DNA of 64,000 bases from an uncultured Roseicyclus sp. Its GTDB lineage: Bacteria; Pseudomonadota; Alphaproteobacteria; Rhodobacterales; Rhodobacteraceae. Where the stretch lies: assembly GCA_947500415.1 (NCBI GenBank), contig CANMRT010000004.1, positions 416,754 through 480,753 on the forward strand. Reading direction: 5' to 3'. Under the pieces are notes generated by a model. It did not search any database, was not told the DNA's origin, and saw nothing but the letters and a program-made list of their open reading frames with translations. The translations under genes were made by a program, and so were the position numbers. Positions 34,664-47,395 of this stretch are shown piece after piece. Positions within the stretch are counted from its first letter, which is position 1. Every line of letters starts with the position of its first letter.

Positions 34664-35881
34664 ATGTCTGCGCCCAAGAAGGTCGTGCTTGCCTATTCCG
34701 GCGGCCTCGATACCTCGATCATCCTCAAGTGGCTGCAGACGGAATACCGATGCGAGGTGGTGACGTTTACGGCCGATCTTGGTCAGGGCGAGGAGCTGGA
34801 GCCTGCCCGCAAGAAGGCCGAGATGATGGGCGCGTCCGACATCTACATCGAGGACCTGCGCGAGGAATTCGTACGGGATTTTGTCTTTCCGATGTTCCGG
34901 GCCAACGCGCTTTACGAGGGGCTGTACCTTCTGGGCACGTCCATCGCGCGTCCGCTGATCTCTAAGCGCCTCGTTGAAATCGCGGCTGAAACCGGTGCCG
35001 ATGCCGTCAGCCACGGCGCCACCGGCAAAGGCAATGATCAGGTGCGGTTCGAACTCTGCGCCTATTCCCTCAACCCCGAAATTCAGGTGATCGCGCCTTG
35101 GCGGGAATGGGACCTCGGCAGCCGCACCAAGCTGATCGAGTTCGCCGAGAAGCATCAGATCCCAATCGCCAAAGACAAGCGCGGCGAGGCGCCGTTTAGC
35201 GTGGATGCGAACCTGTTGCACACCTCGTCTGAGGGCAAGATGCTGGAAGATCCGGCCGAGGAAGCGCCTGACCACATCCTCCAACGGATCACCCGGCCCG
35301 AGGATGCGCCCGATGAGGCGGAGATGGTGGAAATCACCTTCGAGAAGGGCGACGCCGTGGCGATCAATGGCGAGGCGATGTCGTCCGCCACGATCCTGAC
35401 CGAGCTGAACCGTTTGGGTGGCAAGCACGGCATCGGCATCCTTGATCTGGTGGAGAACCGCTTCGTTGGCATGAAGTCCCGCGGCATCTACGAGACGCCC
35501 GGCGGCACGATCCTTCTGGAAGCCCACCGTGGGATCGAGCAGATCACGCTCGACGGGGCCTCGGGCCATCTTAAAGACAGCATCATGCCGCGCTACGCAG
35601 AGCTGATCTACAACGGCTTCTGGTTCTCTCCTGAGCGGGAAATGCTGCAGGCCTTGATCGACAAATCGCAGGAGCATGTGACGGGCACTGTCCGCCTGAA
35701 GCTCTACAAGGGCTCAGCCCGTACGGTTGCCCGCTGGTCCGATCATTCGCTCTACTCCGAGGCGCATGTGACGTTCGAGGAAGACATGGGCGCCTACGAT
35801 CAGTCTGACGCGCAAGGCTTCATCCAGCTTAATGCGCTGCGCCTGAAACTGCTGGCCGCCCGGAACCGCAAGTTCAAATGA
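34664..35881 (+). CDS. argG: Argininosuccinate synthase
   Basis: ATP-dependent ligase joining citrulline and aspartate in arginine synthesis. It is a 405-residue protein with the PP-loop [16 protein letters not shown] at 9-24, [15 protein letters not shown], and [17 protein letters not shown]. The start MSAPKKVV has a GGAG site 8 bases upstream. The GNAT gene overlaps its stop by four bases. Confidence 0.97.
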   Translation: MSAPKKVVLAYSGGLDTSIILKWLQTEYRCEVVTFTADLGQGEELEPARKKAEMMGASDIYIEDLREEFVRDFVFPMFRANALYEGLYLLGTSIARPLISKRLVEIAAETGADAVSHGATGKGNDQVRFELCAYSLNPEIQVIAPWREWDLGSRTKLIEFAEKHQIPIAKDKRGEAPFSVDANLLHTSSEGKMLEDPAEEAPDHILQRITRPEDAPDEAEMVEITFEKGDAVAINGEAMSSATILTELNRLGGKHGIGILDLVENRFVGMKSRGIYETPGGTILLEAHRGIEQITLDGASGHLKDSIMPRYAELIYNGFWFSPEREMLQALIDKSQEHVTGTVRLKLYKGSARTVARWSDHSLYSEAHVTFEEDMGAYDQSDAQGFIQLNALRLKLLAARNRKFK

Positions 35882-36345
35882 GCGTCACAGTCCGCCCGGT
35901 CGAAAAGGCGGACGTGAACCCCCTGCTTGACCTGTGGGTAGCTGATGAGCAGCGTCAATTCGTGGCCCCTAATGCGGTGACAATCGCAGAGGCCGCCTAT
36001 GATCCCGCCGCCTATGTTTTTACGATCTGGGCGGGTGAGAAACGCGTCGGGCTGATGGGTCTAATTGACATGACCGAACTCGACCCTACGGACGTTGACC
36101 TGGAGGATGAGCCCGAGGCCGGCTTTCTTTGGCGCTTGATGATCGGTGAAGGCCATCAAGGCAAAGGCTACGGGACGGCGGCCATAAATTGGGCTTTCGA
36201 TTGGGCTCGCGCACGTGGTCGCCTGCGCATGTCAGTGGAAGTGGTCGAAACGAACGCCCCAGCCATTGCGCTCTATGAACGCATGGGATTCGAGGCGACC
36301 GGAGTGATGTACGGAAACGAGGCACAAATGGCGCGTGACCTCTGA
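35878..36345 (+). CDS. GNAT-family N-acetyltransferase
   Basis: Acetyl-CoA-dependent transferase of 155 residues with the GNAT core: [24 protein letters not shown] (motif A, acetyl-CoA binding, shown as two runs in the protein near 85-110) and [25 protein letters not shown] at the end. The acceptor is unknown. It is translationally coupled to argG by an ATGA overlap, which is suggestive of, but does not prove, an amino-acid substrate. Confidence 0.88.
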   Translation: MSVTVRPVEKADVNPLLDLWVADEQRQFVAPNAVTIAEAAYDPAAYVFTIWAGEKRVGLMGLIDMTELDPTDVDLEDEPEAGFLWRLMIGEGHQGKGYGTAAINWAFDWARARGRLRMSVEVVETNAPAIALYERMGFEATGVMYGNEAQMARDL

Positions 36346-36422
36346 TCTATCGCCGCTACGTCACACTTGCTGCACCTCGTATCGCTGCTTAGCCGTTGAG
36401 TACCCCAAATGGAGTAATCCCA

Positions 36423-38779
<2,357 letters not shown>

Positions 38780-38906
38780 TCACGTGAAACCCCGCGTCAC
38801 TGGACGCGTTCACTCCGGCAGGTGCATCTCCGGGACAGTGTGCGGCTCTTTTGGGGCGCGAGCTGGGGCAGCGCCGCCAAGCGGACTAGCGCGCCGTTGG
38901 ATCAGG

Positions 38907-39278
38907 TCAGTCTTCACCTGTCTCAGCGCAATGGCGACGGAAGGCGCGCTTCAACATCTCCAGCTCATCGCGCAGCAGGGCCATCTCACCCCGGATATCT
39001 TCATCCAGTGCAGAGCCTGCCATCAACGTAATGCGATCCAAAACCTCGCCTGAAGCCGAAGACCGTAGGCCAACCACTTGCACACCATCGCTGACCACTT
39101 CCACTGGCAAGGTCAGCGACACGGCCATCGCGCCCTCTTCTTCGGGGTGCGGCGCCAATTGCGCGATGCTGATGATCTTGCCCCGGTGGAGGGCCTCGAT
39201 CTCAGTTTGAACAGCGCCTGTTAGAACGCCCTCATAACGGCCACCTTCCAGTGCGGTGCAGACCAGTGTCTCAGCCAT
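38907..39278 (-). CDS. Conserved hypothetical protein with C-terminal coiled coil
   Basis: I do not recognise this 123-residue protein. It has no signal peptide. The N-terminal two thirds look beta-rich (VCTALEGGRYEGVL, AVSLTLPVEVV), and residues about 90-118 form a charged heptad-like helix (EDIRGEMALLRDELEML). It precedes the DUF6478-type gene's end by 24 bases on the same strand and is followed downstream by fadH after a 178-base gap. Confidence 0.6.
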   Translation of the reverse strand: MAETLVCTALEGGRYEGVLTGAVQTEIEALHRGKIISIAQLAPHPEEEGAMAVSLTLPVEVVSDGVQVVGLRSSASGEVLDRITLMAGSALDEDIRGEMALLRDELEMLKRAFRRHCAETGED

Positions 39279-39301
39279 CTGTTACTCTCTCCCCCGGCGG
39301 A

Positions 39302-40078
39302 TCAGAAATCAGCGCGCGGCGCGCGCAACAGGACCATGTCCCACAATGCGATGCGGGTCATTTTGGGACCCTCGATGATCAAATCCAACCAAGCTTTTTC
39401 CAACCGCTTTTCGTTGATCTTGGAATAGGCCAGGTCAAATTCTGCCGCGCCATTCATGCCGTCGAATTCCACCTGCCGTACGATTTGCTCGACATTAGGC
39501 CCGTGTTGCACGTTGAGGCGCGCATAGATCTCAACCGGCTGTTCGCGGTCGGCGGTCAGTTTGATCGAGATGTAGTGGTTCCGTGTCAGGCCAACCAAGG
39601 CCGCCCCGGCCAAATCCTGCACGAAGCTTATGAACGACCCGTCCGAGCGATAGACTTCCAGCACCAGCCCGAATTGTGGGCCAGTTACCCATTCCGGCGC
39701 CCGTTCCTGGCGCAAGCTGAACTCTGCATTCGTTGCGTCGTGAAATACCGTAACACCACCCGGCAACGGTTGCGGCGACGTCAGGCCAACAAATCCGCGC
39801 GGCCGCATTTCGGAGGTCCAAGGGGCGGGTCGGTCCGTCCAATCGCATTGATCCGGGCGCTCAATCCCATCCTGGTCCGTGACCTTGCGTGCCAAGAGTT
39901 CTGTACGCGTCTGGGCCGACATCACATCCAGGCGGTCGCGTAGCCCGCGAATATCGCCAGCCATCCGGGAGAGTTCTGCAGTTGGCAAATCCTTGGGCAT
40001 TCGCAACGCGCGCTGCCAGCGTTTGAGCGTTTGGCCCAAGCCAAACCCGCCAAAAATCCCAGGAAATTCCTGTCCCAT
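39302..40078 (-). CDS. DUF6478-type conserved protein
   Basis: Cytosolic protein of 258 residues of a Rhodobacteraceae-typical family of unknown function (DUF6478, from general resemblance). The N-terminal part (about 1-70) is a basic helical segment (LKRWQRALRMPKDLP), and the rest is beta-rich with repeated Trp/Phe positions (RPAPWTSEMRPRGFVGL). The start MGQEFPG has a GGAAGAG ribosome site; an upstream in-frame Met lacks one. It lies in a same-strand group with the lipoprotein gene and ilvD. Family assignment is tentative. Confidence 0.7.
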   Translation of the reverse strand: MGQEFPGIFGGFGLGQTLKRWQRALRMPKDLPTAELSRMAGDIRGLRDRLDVMSAQTRTELLARKVTDQDGIERPDQCDWTDRPAPWTSEMRPRGFVGLTSPQPLPGGVTVFHDATNAEFSLRQERAPEWVTGPQFGLVLEVYRSDGSFISFVQDLAGAALVGLTRNHYISIKLTADREQPVEIYARLNVQHGPNVEQIVRQVEFDGMNGAAEFDLAYSKINEKRLEKAWLDLIIEGPKMTRIALWDMVLLRAPRADF

Positions 40079-40144
40079 GCTGCTCTTCCTTCGCACCCAC
40101 ACCGCGCCTGGCCCTGATCATAGCAGGTTTCTCTTGGCAGACGG

Positions 40145-40885
40145 TTACTGGAATATCCGCTGAAACAGCCCCGTGCGAAAGAGGCCACCGGTAGCTTCGT
40201 CGTTCGCCTGTGGCAGGTCTGCCGCGCCCGCCTGGACAACGGCGCCGGAATTTGCCGCCTGCACGACTTCGGCGAAGGCAGTCAAAACGCGTAACGCGGC
40301 TTCATCGCTAACGTCTCGGTCGGCCAGCGCCAATACTGACAAAGTCGCCAGTCTCGGCCCTAGATCCATGTATGCGCGCCAGTAGTCCTGCGCGACACCC
40401 ACGACCGCACCCGCGCCTGTGTCTCGGGCATGAAGCAACAGCATGTCCCCCGAAATCCGCGTTTCAAGGATCGTCACGTCCACTGCATTCCCGGACCGGC
40501 TGAGCACAGCGCGGCCCTGCTCAGATTGGAAAAACGCGTCGAGGGCCACCAGATTGCCGGTAAGCCCGCTTTCTTCCGCTGCCCTCGCCGCAACTGCAGC
40601 TGTCAGTACTGCCGGAATATCAGGCTGTGTCGCGCTCGCCCGACCCGAAATTGCCGCACAATTCCCCAGCAGAACAAATGCTGTATCGCTGTCGTTGCGA
40701 GTTGATGTCGGATCAACGCAGAAGCCACGCGGCCCAGTGATCGTTACTGCATCCGACGTAACCTGAACCTGTCGTGGAGCGGCATCGCTACCGCCCCCAA
40801 GGTTCACGCAAGCTGCGAAGAGGGCTGTAAGCCCGAGGAGCGCACTAATCCGAAGTCCGAAGCGAAGCGCCTCAGAGATCTGCAT
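40145..40885 (-). CDS. Lipoprotein of unknown function
   Basis: Secreted, lipid-anchored protein of 246 residues: signal peptide with lipobox LFAAC, Cys at residue 26 ([10 protein letters not shown] start). The mature protein has two Cys (in GFCVDP and GNCAAIS) that could form a disulfide, and helical stretches rich in Ala and Leu. The reading frame further upstream runs into ilvD; the chosen start overlaps the end of ilvD by 14 bases. No known domain is recognised. Confidence 0.78.
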   Translation of the reverse strand: MQISEALRFGLRISALLGLTALFAACVNLGGGSDAAPRQVQVTSDAVTITGPRGFCVDPTSTRNDSDTAFVLLGNCAAISGRASATQPDIPAVLTAAVAARAAEESGLTGNLVALDAFFQSEQGRAVLSRSGNAVDVTILETRISGDMLLLHARDTGAGAVVGVAQDYWRAYMDLGPRLATLSVLALADRDVSDEAALRVLTAFAEVVQAANSGAVVQAGAADLPQANDEATGGLFRTGLFQRIFQ

Positions 40886-42635
40886 AAACGTGCTTTTCCT
40901 TCGCCGCCCCCGGATGCGTGACCGCGCCATAGCGCGCCTCACCCACAAGCTGCGCATACTTCCACAGCACGCCCGAGGCATAGATCGTTTCACGCGGGCC
41001 TTTCCAGGCCTCGCGACGCGCCGCGAGTTCGTCATCGCTCAACGCCACGGACAATTCGCCGGTGATTGCGTTGATGGTGATGACATCGCCATTCTGCAGC
41101 AGGCCAATCGGTCCAGCCACTGCGGCCTCGGGGCCCACATGACCAACACAGAAGCCGCGCGTCGCGCCCGAGAACCGGCCATCGGTGATCAGCGCCACTT
41201 TCTTGCCCATGCCCTGACCGCTAAGCGCGGAGGTTGTGGCCAGCATTTCGCGCATACCGGGGCCACCCTTGGGACCCTCATTGCGGATCACGATCACTTC
41301 GCCTTCCTCATAGGTGCGCGCTTTAACGGCGGCGAAGGCGTCTTCTTCGCATTCGAACACACGCGCGGGGCCGCTGAACACTTGCTGCTCTTCCGTCATG
41401 CCAGCGACCTTCACGATCGCGCCTTCGGGAGCGAGGTTGCCGCGCAAACCGACAACGCCGCCGGTCTTTGTGATCGGATTGGCCACGGTGTGGATCACAC
41501 GACCATCGGCATCGCCTTGGATTTTCTCAAGCGCTTCGCCCATCGTCTCACCCGATGCGGTCAGGCAATCCTCATGCAGCAGGCCCGCTTTCTGAAGCTC
41601 CTTCATCACGACAGGCACGCCGCCAACCTCAAACAGGTCCTTCGCCACGAATTGCCCACCAGGCTTCATGTCGACGAAATAGGGCGTGTCCTTGAATATG
41701 TCGCAGACGTCGAACAGGTCGAAGTCGATCCCCGCCTCATGCGCAATCGCCGGCAGGTGCAGGCCCGCATTTGTCGAGCCACCGGTGCAGGCCACAACCC
41801 GCGCTGCATTCTCCAGCGCTTTCCGGGTCACGACATCCCGTGCGCGGATGTTTTTTTCCAGCAAGGTCATCACAGCCTTGCCCGACGCTTCGCCATATTC
41901 CTTGCGACCCTCATAGGGTGCAGGCATCCCGGAAGAGTTCAGCAGCGCCAGGCCAATCGCCTCACTCACGCAAGCCATCGTGTTCGCAGTGAACTGCCCG
42001 CCGCAGGCGCCCGCACTGGGGCAAGCCACACGCTCCAACACAGCCAAAGCCGCATCGCTCAATTCACCGGACTGATATTTGCCTACCGCTTCGAACATGT
42101 CCTGAACCGTCAGGTCGCGCTTCGCAAATTCCTCAGGCACATCTGCACCCTCCGGCACTTTGCCGGGAAGGATCGTGCCGCCGTACATAAAGACCGACGG
42201 CACGTTCAGGCGCACCATCGCCATCATCATCCCCGGCAAGGATTTGTCGCAGCCCGCAAGGCCCACCAGCGCATCGTAGCAGTGCCCGCGCATTGTCAGC
42301 TCAACGGTATCGGCAATCGCATCGCGTGACGCGAGCGACGACCGCATCCCCTCATGGCCCATTGCGATCCCGTCTGTGACAGTGATCGTAGTGAATTCAC
42401 GCGGCGTGCCATTGGCGCTCAGAACGCCGGCTTTCGCGGATTGCGCTTGCCAGTTCAGGGCAATGTTGCAAGGCGCTGCCTCGTTCCAGCATGTCGCGAC
42501 ACCAACGAAGGGCTGCGCAATCTGCTCTTCCGTGATGTCCATTGCGTAGAAATAGGAGCGGTGCGGGGCCCGCTCGGGGCCTTCCGTCACATGGCGGCTC
42601 GGCAGTTTGGATTTGTCTGGCCGGTTTTGCAGCAT
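40872..42635 (-). CDS. ilvD: Dihydroxy-acid dehydratase
   Basis: Iron-sulfur enzyme that forms 2-keto acids in the valine/isoleucine pathways. It is a 587-residue protein of the IlvD/Edd family with the cluster Cys in [10 protein letters not shown] and the [16 protein letters not shown] segment. The frame extends further upstream but MLQNRPDK is the best start, with a GGAG site in GGAGAGACGCC before it. IlvD/Edd members may also act on sugar acids; the sequence context fits dihydroxy-acid dehydratase best. It overlaps the lipoprotein gene. Confidence 0.92.
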   Translation of the reverse strand: MLQNRPDKSKLPSRHVTEGPERAPHRSYFYAMDITEEQIAQPFVGVATCWNEAAPCNIALNWQAQSAKAGVLSANGTPREFTTITVTDGIAMGHEGMRSSLASRDAIADTVELTMRGHCYDALVGLAGCDKSLPGMMMAMVRLNVPSVFMYGGTILPGKVPEGADVPEEFAKRDLTVQDMFEAVGKYQSGELSDAALAVLERVACPSAGACGGQFTANTMACVSEAIGLALLNSSGMPAPYEGRKEYGEASGKAVMTLLEKNIRARDVVTRKALENAARVVACTGGSTNAGLHLPAIAHEAGIDFDLFDVCDIFKDTPYFVDMKPGGQFVAKDLFEVGGVPVVMKELQKAGLLHEDCLTASGETMGEALEKIQGDADGRVIHTVANPITKTGGVVGLRGNLAPEGAIVKVAGMTEEQQVFSGPARVFECEEDAFAAVKARTYEEGEVIVIRNEGPKGGPGMREMLATTSALSGQGMGKKVALITDGRFSGATRGFCVGHVGPEAAVAGPIGLLQNGDVITINAITGELSVALSDDELAARREAWKGPRETIYASGVLWKYAQLVGEARYGAVTHPGAAKEKHVYADL

Positions 42636-42811
42636 GGCGTCTCTCCCCGATGGCTTTGCGCTGTTGCAGAGGGGATAAAGCGGCCCGACAGCAGGGGCAA
42701 GAGAGACAGCTGCGTGGCCCTCAAATCTCCAAGCCTTACGCAACAACCGCGATTGAAGGTGGCGCGGTGGCGCAGTAAGCTGGCGCAAACACCAACAAAT
42801 CGGCAGGCCCG

Positions 42812-43696
42812 ATGCAGTACCTTGCCCACGACACGTTCGTCGCGCCCGCCCGCGCGAAACCGCAGATTTGGCGGCTGCTTCTGGGACTGTTCCTGATTGC
42901 GGTCACCTACGCGCTTGGCGTGGGTCTTGTGTTCGGTGGCGTGTTCGTGGTCGCCGGCCCTGACAATGCCGAGCGCTGGATTACAGAGATGGTGGAGGCC
43001 ACAGGCCCCACCGGAACCTTGCTGCTCTTGGCGACCTTTGCTGGCATGGCAATCGGACCGATGATTGCCGCCGCAGTTTTCCACGAGCGTCTGATCCGCA
43101 GTTTGTTCGGCCCTCTGCCGCGCGCTGTGCGTCATTTCCTAATCGCTTTGGTGGTCTGTGCGGCGGCCTATTCCCTGTCGTTTCTGTTTCCCAGCGATGT
43201 TGAAGTTATTCCCAATCTGGAACGGGCAATCTGGTTGTCGTTCCTGCCTCTCGCCCTTGTCGGCGTGTTGGTCCAGACCGGGGCGGAGGAGATCCTGTTT
43301 CGCGGCTACATCCAGCAGCAGCTGGCCGCGCGCTTTAAGGCGACTTGGATTTGGCTATTGGTGCCGTCTGTCTTGTTCGGCGTGTTGCATTGGCAGCCCG
43401 AGATTATGGGCGACAACGCGATCTATATCGTCGCGGCCGCCACCCTCTTTGGCTTGCTTGCAGCTGACCTGACTGCCAAGACCGGCTCACTCGGCGCGGC
43501 TTGGGGCTTTCACTTCACGAACAATGTCGTGGCGATCCTGATCGTGGCGCTAGATGGCCCGCTGTCCGGGTTGGCGCTCTACACCGCCCCAATCGACCCG
43601 GCCTCGCCTGAAATCCGCCCACTCATCCTCTTGGATATCGGAACGACCATCGTCACCTGGATCCTGATCCGGCTGGCTGTGACCCGCTTCCCCTGA
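42812..43696 (+). CDS. CPBP-family intramembrane glutamic endopeptidase
   Basis: Multi-spanning inner-membrane protein of 294 residues with the Rce1/CAAX-like site: [13 protein letters not shown] (catalytic Glu pair near 160), FGVLHW and WGFHFTNN (His/Asn). About eight hydrophobic helices are seen. Substrates of the bacterial family include prenylated-like peptides or unknown membrane proteins; none is indicated here. It is divergent from ilvD across 176 bases and ends 72 bases before accD. Confidence 0.9.
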   Translation: MQYLAHDTFVAPARAKPQIWRLLLGLFLIAVTYALGVGLVFGGVFVVAGPDNAERWITEMVEATGPTGTLLLLATFAGMAIGPMIAAAVFHERLIRSLFGPLPRAVRHFLIALVVCAAAYSLSFLFPSDVEVIPNLERAIWLSFLPLALVGVLVQTGAEEILFRGYIQQQLAARFKATWIWLLVPSVLFGVLHWQPEIMGDNAIYIVAAATLFGLLAADLTAKTGSLGAAWGFHFTNNVVAILIVALDGPLSGLALYTAPIDPASPEIRPLILLDIGTTIVTWILIRLAVTRFP

Positions 43697-43768
43697 TCCA
43701 TTCATTTGCATTTCCCTGCATCGCACAATATCTGGGCTTGAAGGCCAAACCATGCGGAACAGGCGCAC

Positions 43769-44734
43769 ATGAACTGGATCAACAACTACGTCCGTCCCCG
43801 GATCAACTCGATGTTCTCGCGCCGCGAGACGCCCGAGAACCTGTGGTCCAAGTGCAGTGAATGCGGCACCATGCTGTTTCACCGCGAGCTCAGCGACAAT
43901 CTGAACGTCTGCACCAATTGCGGGCACCACATGGCTTTGCGTCCGCGCGCCCGGTTTGAGGCGTTGTTTGACAATGGCATCTTCACCGAGATCGACGTGC
44001 CAGAACCGATGGCCGATCCGCTGAAATTCCGTGATCAGAAACGCTACCCTGATCGCATGAAAGCTGCCCGCACACAGACGTCTGAGGCTGAGGCGATGCT
44101 GGTCGCTCAGGGTGAAATTGGACGCACGCCCGTCGTCGCAGCCGCGCAGGACTTCAGTTTCATGGGCGGATCCATGGGCATGTTCGTGGGCAACGCAATC
44201 ATCGCTGCTGCGGAACGTGCCGTGCAACTCAAGCGACCGCTGATCCTGTTTTCCGCCGCTGGTGGCGCGCGCATGCAGGAAGGCATTCTGTCGCTGATGC
44301 AAATGCCCCGCACCACCGTAGCGGTGCAGATGCTGAAAGAGGCGGGCGTTCCCTACATCGTCGTGTTGACCCACCCCACGACGGGCGGCGTAACAGCTTC
44401 CTACGCGATGCTCGGGGATGTTCAGATCGCTGAACCAAATGCCCTGATCTGTTTTGCAGGCCCCCGCGTCATCGAACAAACGATCCGCGAGACCTTGCCC
44501 GAAGGCTTCCAGCGCTCCGAATACCTGCTCGACCACGGAATGCTCGACCGCGTGACTCCTCGCGGCGAAATGCGCGATGAGCTGATCTCAATTGTGCGTA
44601 TGTTGATGGGTGAAACTCCGCCGGTGAAAGGCGATTTGCCAGCGCCGGAGGCAGACGCCAATACGCCCGCAACAGATGCCGCTTCGCCCGATGCCCCCGC
44701 CGAAGACACGCCTGCAGAGGTCGACCGCGCCTGA
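43769..44734 (+). CDS. accD: Acetyl-CoA carboxylase carboxyltransferase beta subunit
   Basis: Carboxyltransferase half of acetyl-CoA carboxylase, first step of fatty acid synthesis. It is a 321-residue protein with an N-terminal zinc ribbon (C29, C32, C48, C51) and a crotonase-like core containing FSAAGGARMQEGILSL and TTGGVTASYAMLGD. The C-terminus is an Ala/Asp/Pro-rich tail. The zinc ribbon and core confirm the beta, not alpha, subunit. folC follows 97 bases later, the usual alphaproteobacterial order; trpA is not upstream. Confidence 0.96.
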   Translation: MNWINNYVRPRINSMFSRRETPENLWSKCSECGTMLFHRELSDNLNVCTNCGHHMALRPRARFEALFDNGIFTEIDVPEPMADPLKFRDQKRYPDRMKAARTQTSEAEAMLVAQGEIGRTPVVAAAQDFSFMGGSMGMFVGNAIIAAAERAVQLKRPLILFSAAGGARMQEGILSLMQMPRTTVAVQMLKEAGVPYIVVLTHPTTGGVTASYAMLGDVQIAEPNALICFAGPRVIEQTIRETLPEGFQRSEYLLDHGMLDRVTPRGEMRDELISIVRMLMGETPPVKGDLPAPEADANTPATDAASPDAPAEDTPAEVDRA

Positions 44735-44831
44735 GATCGCGCGATCGCTCCTTCATCTTGGCCGAACAACTCCCGCCGGAGGCATCCCGCTTTCAAAGCA
44801 CGCGCCCCGGCCCGATCCCTAGGCACCGCCC

Positions 44832-46100
44832 ATGACGCAGCCGCGATCCGACGCCCTTCTCGAACGGATGATGACCCTGCACCCCAAGGTCATCGACCTC
44901 ACGCTTGACCGGATGCACCGGATCCTGACAGCACTGGGTGAGCCGCAGACGAAGCTGCCCCCCGTCATCCACATCGCGGGAACCAATGGCAAAGGCTCCA
45001 CCCTCGCGATGATCCGCGCAGGTCTGCAGGGGGCGGGCCTTACCACACACGCTTACACCTCCCCTCACCTCGCGCGCTTCCACGAACGAATAAGGCTACG
45101 AGGAGACTTGATTGACGAGGATCGCCTCTCCGATCTCTTAGACGAATGTCTGGAGGCTAACGGACACGAAACGATTACTTATTTTGAGATCACAACCGCC
45201 GCTGCCATGAAGGCTTTCGCCGACACGCCTGCCGATTACACCCTGCTAGAAGTCGGCCTTGGCGGGCGCGTCGATGCGACCAATGTCATCGACGAGCCCG
45301 CGCTTAGCGTCATTACCCCAGTCGATCTCGACCATCAGCAATTCCTTGGCGACACGCTTAGTGCCATTGCGTTCGAGAAGGCGGGCATCATCAAACCGCG
45401 CGTTCCGGTTGTGATTGGTCCGCAGAAAGACGAAGCGCTTGAGGTGATCGAGGCGAGGGCAAGCGGCCTTTCCGCTCCGATCCTCGCCCATGGTCAGCAC
45501 TGGCACGTCACTACAGAACGCGACCGGCTGATCTTTCAGGATGAGACCGGCTTGCTCGACCTGCCGATGCCTGCCCTTGCAGGACCGCATCAGATCCAGA
45601 ACGCGGGCACGGCCATCGCCGCCCTCCGCGCTTTGGGGCGCGGCAACCCCGACGCGGCCATGACGGACGCAACCTGGCCCGCCCGGATGCAGCGACTGCG
45701 CCACGGCCCGCTTTTTGACCTAGCCCCGGAAGCCGAGCTTTGGCTGGATGGTGGCCACAACCCCCATGCCGCGCGCGCTATTTCGGCCACGCTCGACACG
45801 CTGTCAGACCGGCCCACGCACCTGATTTGCGGCATGCTGAACACCAAGGATATCACTGGCTACATGCTCCCGCTCAAGCCTCATACGGACAGTTTGATTG
45901 CAGTCTCCATCCCTGGCCAAACCGCAACGCTTAGCGCTGAAGACACTGCCGCAGCCGCATCCGCGGCCGGATTGAACGCGCAGACGGCGGAAAGTGTCGA
46001 AGACGCTCTCGCGACAATAACCGCCCACACGCCTCATGCCCGGATCCTAATCTGCGGCTCACTCTACCTCGCGGGCGAAATCCTCAAAACGAACGGTTGA
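44832..46100 (+). CDS. folC: Bifunctional dihydrofolate synthase / folylpolyglutamate synthase
   Basis: Mur-ligase-family enzyme adding glutamate to dihydropteroate and folates. It is a 422-residue protein with the ATP site HIAGTNGKGSTLAMI (about 53-67), SPHLARFHERIRL, VGLGGRVDATNV and DGGHNPHAARAI. It follows accD in the common accD-folC order, so lipid and folate synthesis are probably cotranscribed. Confidence 0.95.
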   Translation: MTQPRSDALLERMMTLHPKVIDLTLDRMHRILTALGEPQTKLPPVIHIAGTNGKGSTLAMIRAGLQGAGLTTHAYTSPHLARFHERIRLRGDLIDEDRLSDLLDECLEANGHETITYFEITTAAAMKAFADTPADYTLLEVGLGGRVDATNVIDEPALSVITPVDLDHQQFLGDTLSAIAFEKAGIIKPRVPVVIGPQKDEALEVIEARASGLSAPILAHGQHWHVTTERDRLIFQDETGLLDLPMPALAGPHQIQNAGTAIAALRALGRGNPDAAMTDATWPARMQRLRHGPLFDLAPEAELWLDGGHNPHAARAISATLDTLSDRPTHLICGMLNTKDITGYMLPLKPHTDSLIAVSIPGQTATLSAEDTAAAASAAGLNAQTAESVEDALATITAHTPHARILICGSLYLAGEILKTNG

Positions 46101-46156
46101 GCTTGCGGGCTTTCCACCGGTTGACCCGACCGCGCGCTACCCCCACGTTCCACCCC

Positions 46157-46666
46157 ATGCGCATCACCTTAACCGCCCTCGCTCTCCTCGCCGCCCCGCC
46201 GGTTCACGCCGTCCAACTGCAGTTCTGCTGGGTTGGCGCGAATGGCTACACAATGGAGGGTTTGATCGAGTACCCGGATGATTTCCAGAACACCGGGATC
46301 ATCACGGAAACGGACGTAACGGGCTTCCAGATCATCGGCTTTCTGGATGGGGTAGCGGTCGGCTCTTGGAGCCTTGATCAACTGTCCCCGCAAACCTCCT
46401 GGACGTTGCGGTTCGATACCAATTCGCTGCAATTTCCCACTGGCGGTCTTAGATCGCAGAACTCGTATCAGGAATGGAACGCCAATGGGGCTGTGAACGA
46501 TTGCGGCGCCGTGGGTGGTTTTGGTTTCAACGGCGGCAACTACGCGCAGGATGTTTGCATCGACAATGTCTGGATCGAGGATAGCTCCATTGATCCTATC
46601 ACACCCCTTTTCGCGCAACCTTTGGATGTGGAGCTGATTTGCGAAACGACGGTTCCGGTGAGCTGA
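46157..46666 (+). CDS. Secreted protein of unknown function
   Basis: Unrecognised exported protein of 169 residues with a signal peptide (MRITLTALALLAAPPVHA, cleavage after HA). The mature part is beta-rich with Gly/Asn/Phe repeats (GFGFNGGNYAQ) and several Cys (QFCWVG, NDCGAVG, QDVCIDNVW, LICETT), suggesting disulfides in the periplasm. The start is chosen for the signal peptide; 20 further residues upstream are possible. It ends one base before the CAT-like gene start, so they are probably cotranscribed. Confidence 0.7.
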   Translation: MRITLTALALLAAPPVHAVQLQFCWVGANGYTMEGLIEYPDDFQNTGIITETDVTGFQIIGFLDGVAVGSWSLDQLSPQTSWTLRFDTNSLQFPTGGLRSQNSYQEWNANGAVNDCGAVGGFGFNGGNYAQDVCIDNVWIEDSSIDPITPLFAQPLDVELICETTVPVS

Positions 46667-46667
46667 C

Positions 46668-47306
46668 ATGACAGGCCATAACATCGACATCGACACCTGG
46701 GAACGCGCGCCGCAATACAAGCTGTTTCGGGGGTTCGACCACCCACACTACGCCACAACCGTCCGTATGGACGTCACCGCCCTCATGGTCGCCAAAGCAG
46801 ACCACGGCGTTTCACCTTATCGCGGCTCATTGCACGCCATCGGCACCGGCGTTCATGCGGTTCCTGAATTGTGTACGCGCTTCAACGGTGATGTCGTGAC
46901 ACGGTATGATCGGATCAACATGTCCATGACCGTGCCACGCAAGGATGGCAGTTTTGGGTTCGGCTACCTTGCCCACGACCCTGACTTCGCGCGCTTTGAT
47001 GCTGCTGCCCTGGACGAAATTGCGCGGGCCCGCACGGCTGAGGTTGAACCCGACCGCGATGGGCGCAAAGATCTGGTTTATCTGTCCTGCACGCCATGGC
47101 TTGACTACGTTTCGATCACCAATGCCATGCCCTCCGCCGAGGACTGCATCCCGCGCATTGGATGGGGCAAGATCGTGCGGGAGGGCGACCGCCACGTCAT
47201 GTCGATGACGATTGAGGTCCATCACGCCATCGCTGATGGCCTCCATGTTGGCCAGTTCTTCGATGCCGTGCAAACCGCCCTGGATGGCTTTGCGAGGCGA
47301 AACTGA
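46668..47306 (+). CDS. Chloramphenicol acetyltransferase-like protein
   Basis: Acyl-CoA-dependent transferase of the CAT (type A) fold, 212 residues. Catalytic H186 lies in VHHAIADGLHVGQFF, with D190 matching the structural Asp four residues on. The signature is divergent: Leu at position 192 where Phe/Tyr is usual and Glu where Gln is usual before the His-His pair. Length fits (known enzymes are about 213-219). Chloramphenicol may not be the real substrate; other acceptors are possible. Confidence 0.85.
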   Translation: MTGHNIDIDTWERAPQYKLFRGFDHPHYATTVRMDVTALMVAKADHGVSPYRGSLHAIGTGVHAVPELCTRFNGDVVTRYDRINMSMTVPRKDGSFGFGYLAHDPDFARFDAAALDEIARARTAEVEPDRDGRKDLVYLSCTPWLDYVSITNAMPSAEDCIPRIGWGKIVREGDRHVMSMTIEVHHAIADGLHVGQFFDAVQTALDGFARRN

Positions 47307-47324
47307 CGTGTCGCTTCTGGTGCA

Positions 47325-47338
47325 TTGATCCGTATCAA
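47325..47338 (+). promoter_or_regulatory. Perfect FNR/Crp-type box upstream of the cytochrome c gene
   Basis: TTGATCCGTATCAA (47325-47338) matches TTGAT-N4-ATCAA exactly. Its centre is 64 bases ahead of the ATG at 47396. A TAGTCT sequence at 47361-47366 is suitably placed for a -10 element, giving a class II layout with the box centre near -41.5. The likely binder is FnrL or another E-x-x-S-R Crp/Fnr regulator, such as that encoded at 10946-11560. Confidence 0.7.
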
Positions 47339-47395
47339 ACGGCCCGCGCCTCGACCCTGCTAGTCTGTTCGCAGGATCATTGAGGAGCAGCCAAG

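Noticed and set aside
40890..42329. A 479-codon open frame antisense to ilvD
   Set aside because: Its His/Arg-rich composition mirrors the ilvD codons; no motif or start signal supports it.
44735..44746. Twelve-base palindrome GATCGCGCGATC right after the accD stop
   Set aside because: No T-tract follows and short GC palindromes are frequent at this composition; no support for a terminator or operator.
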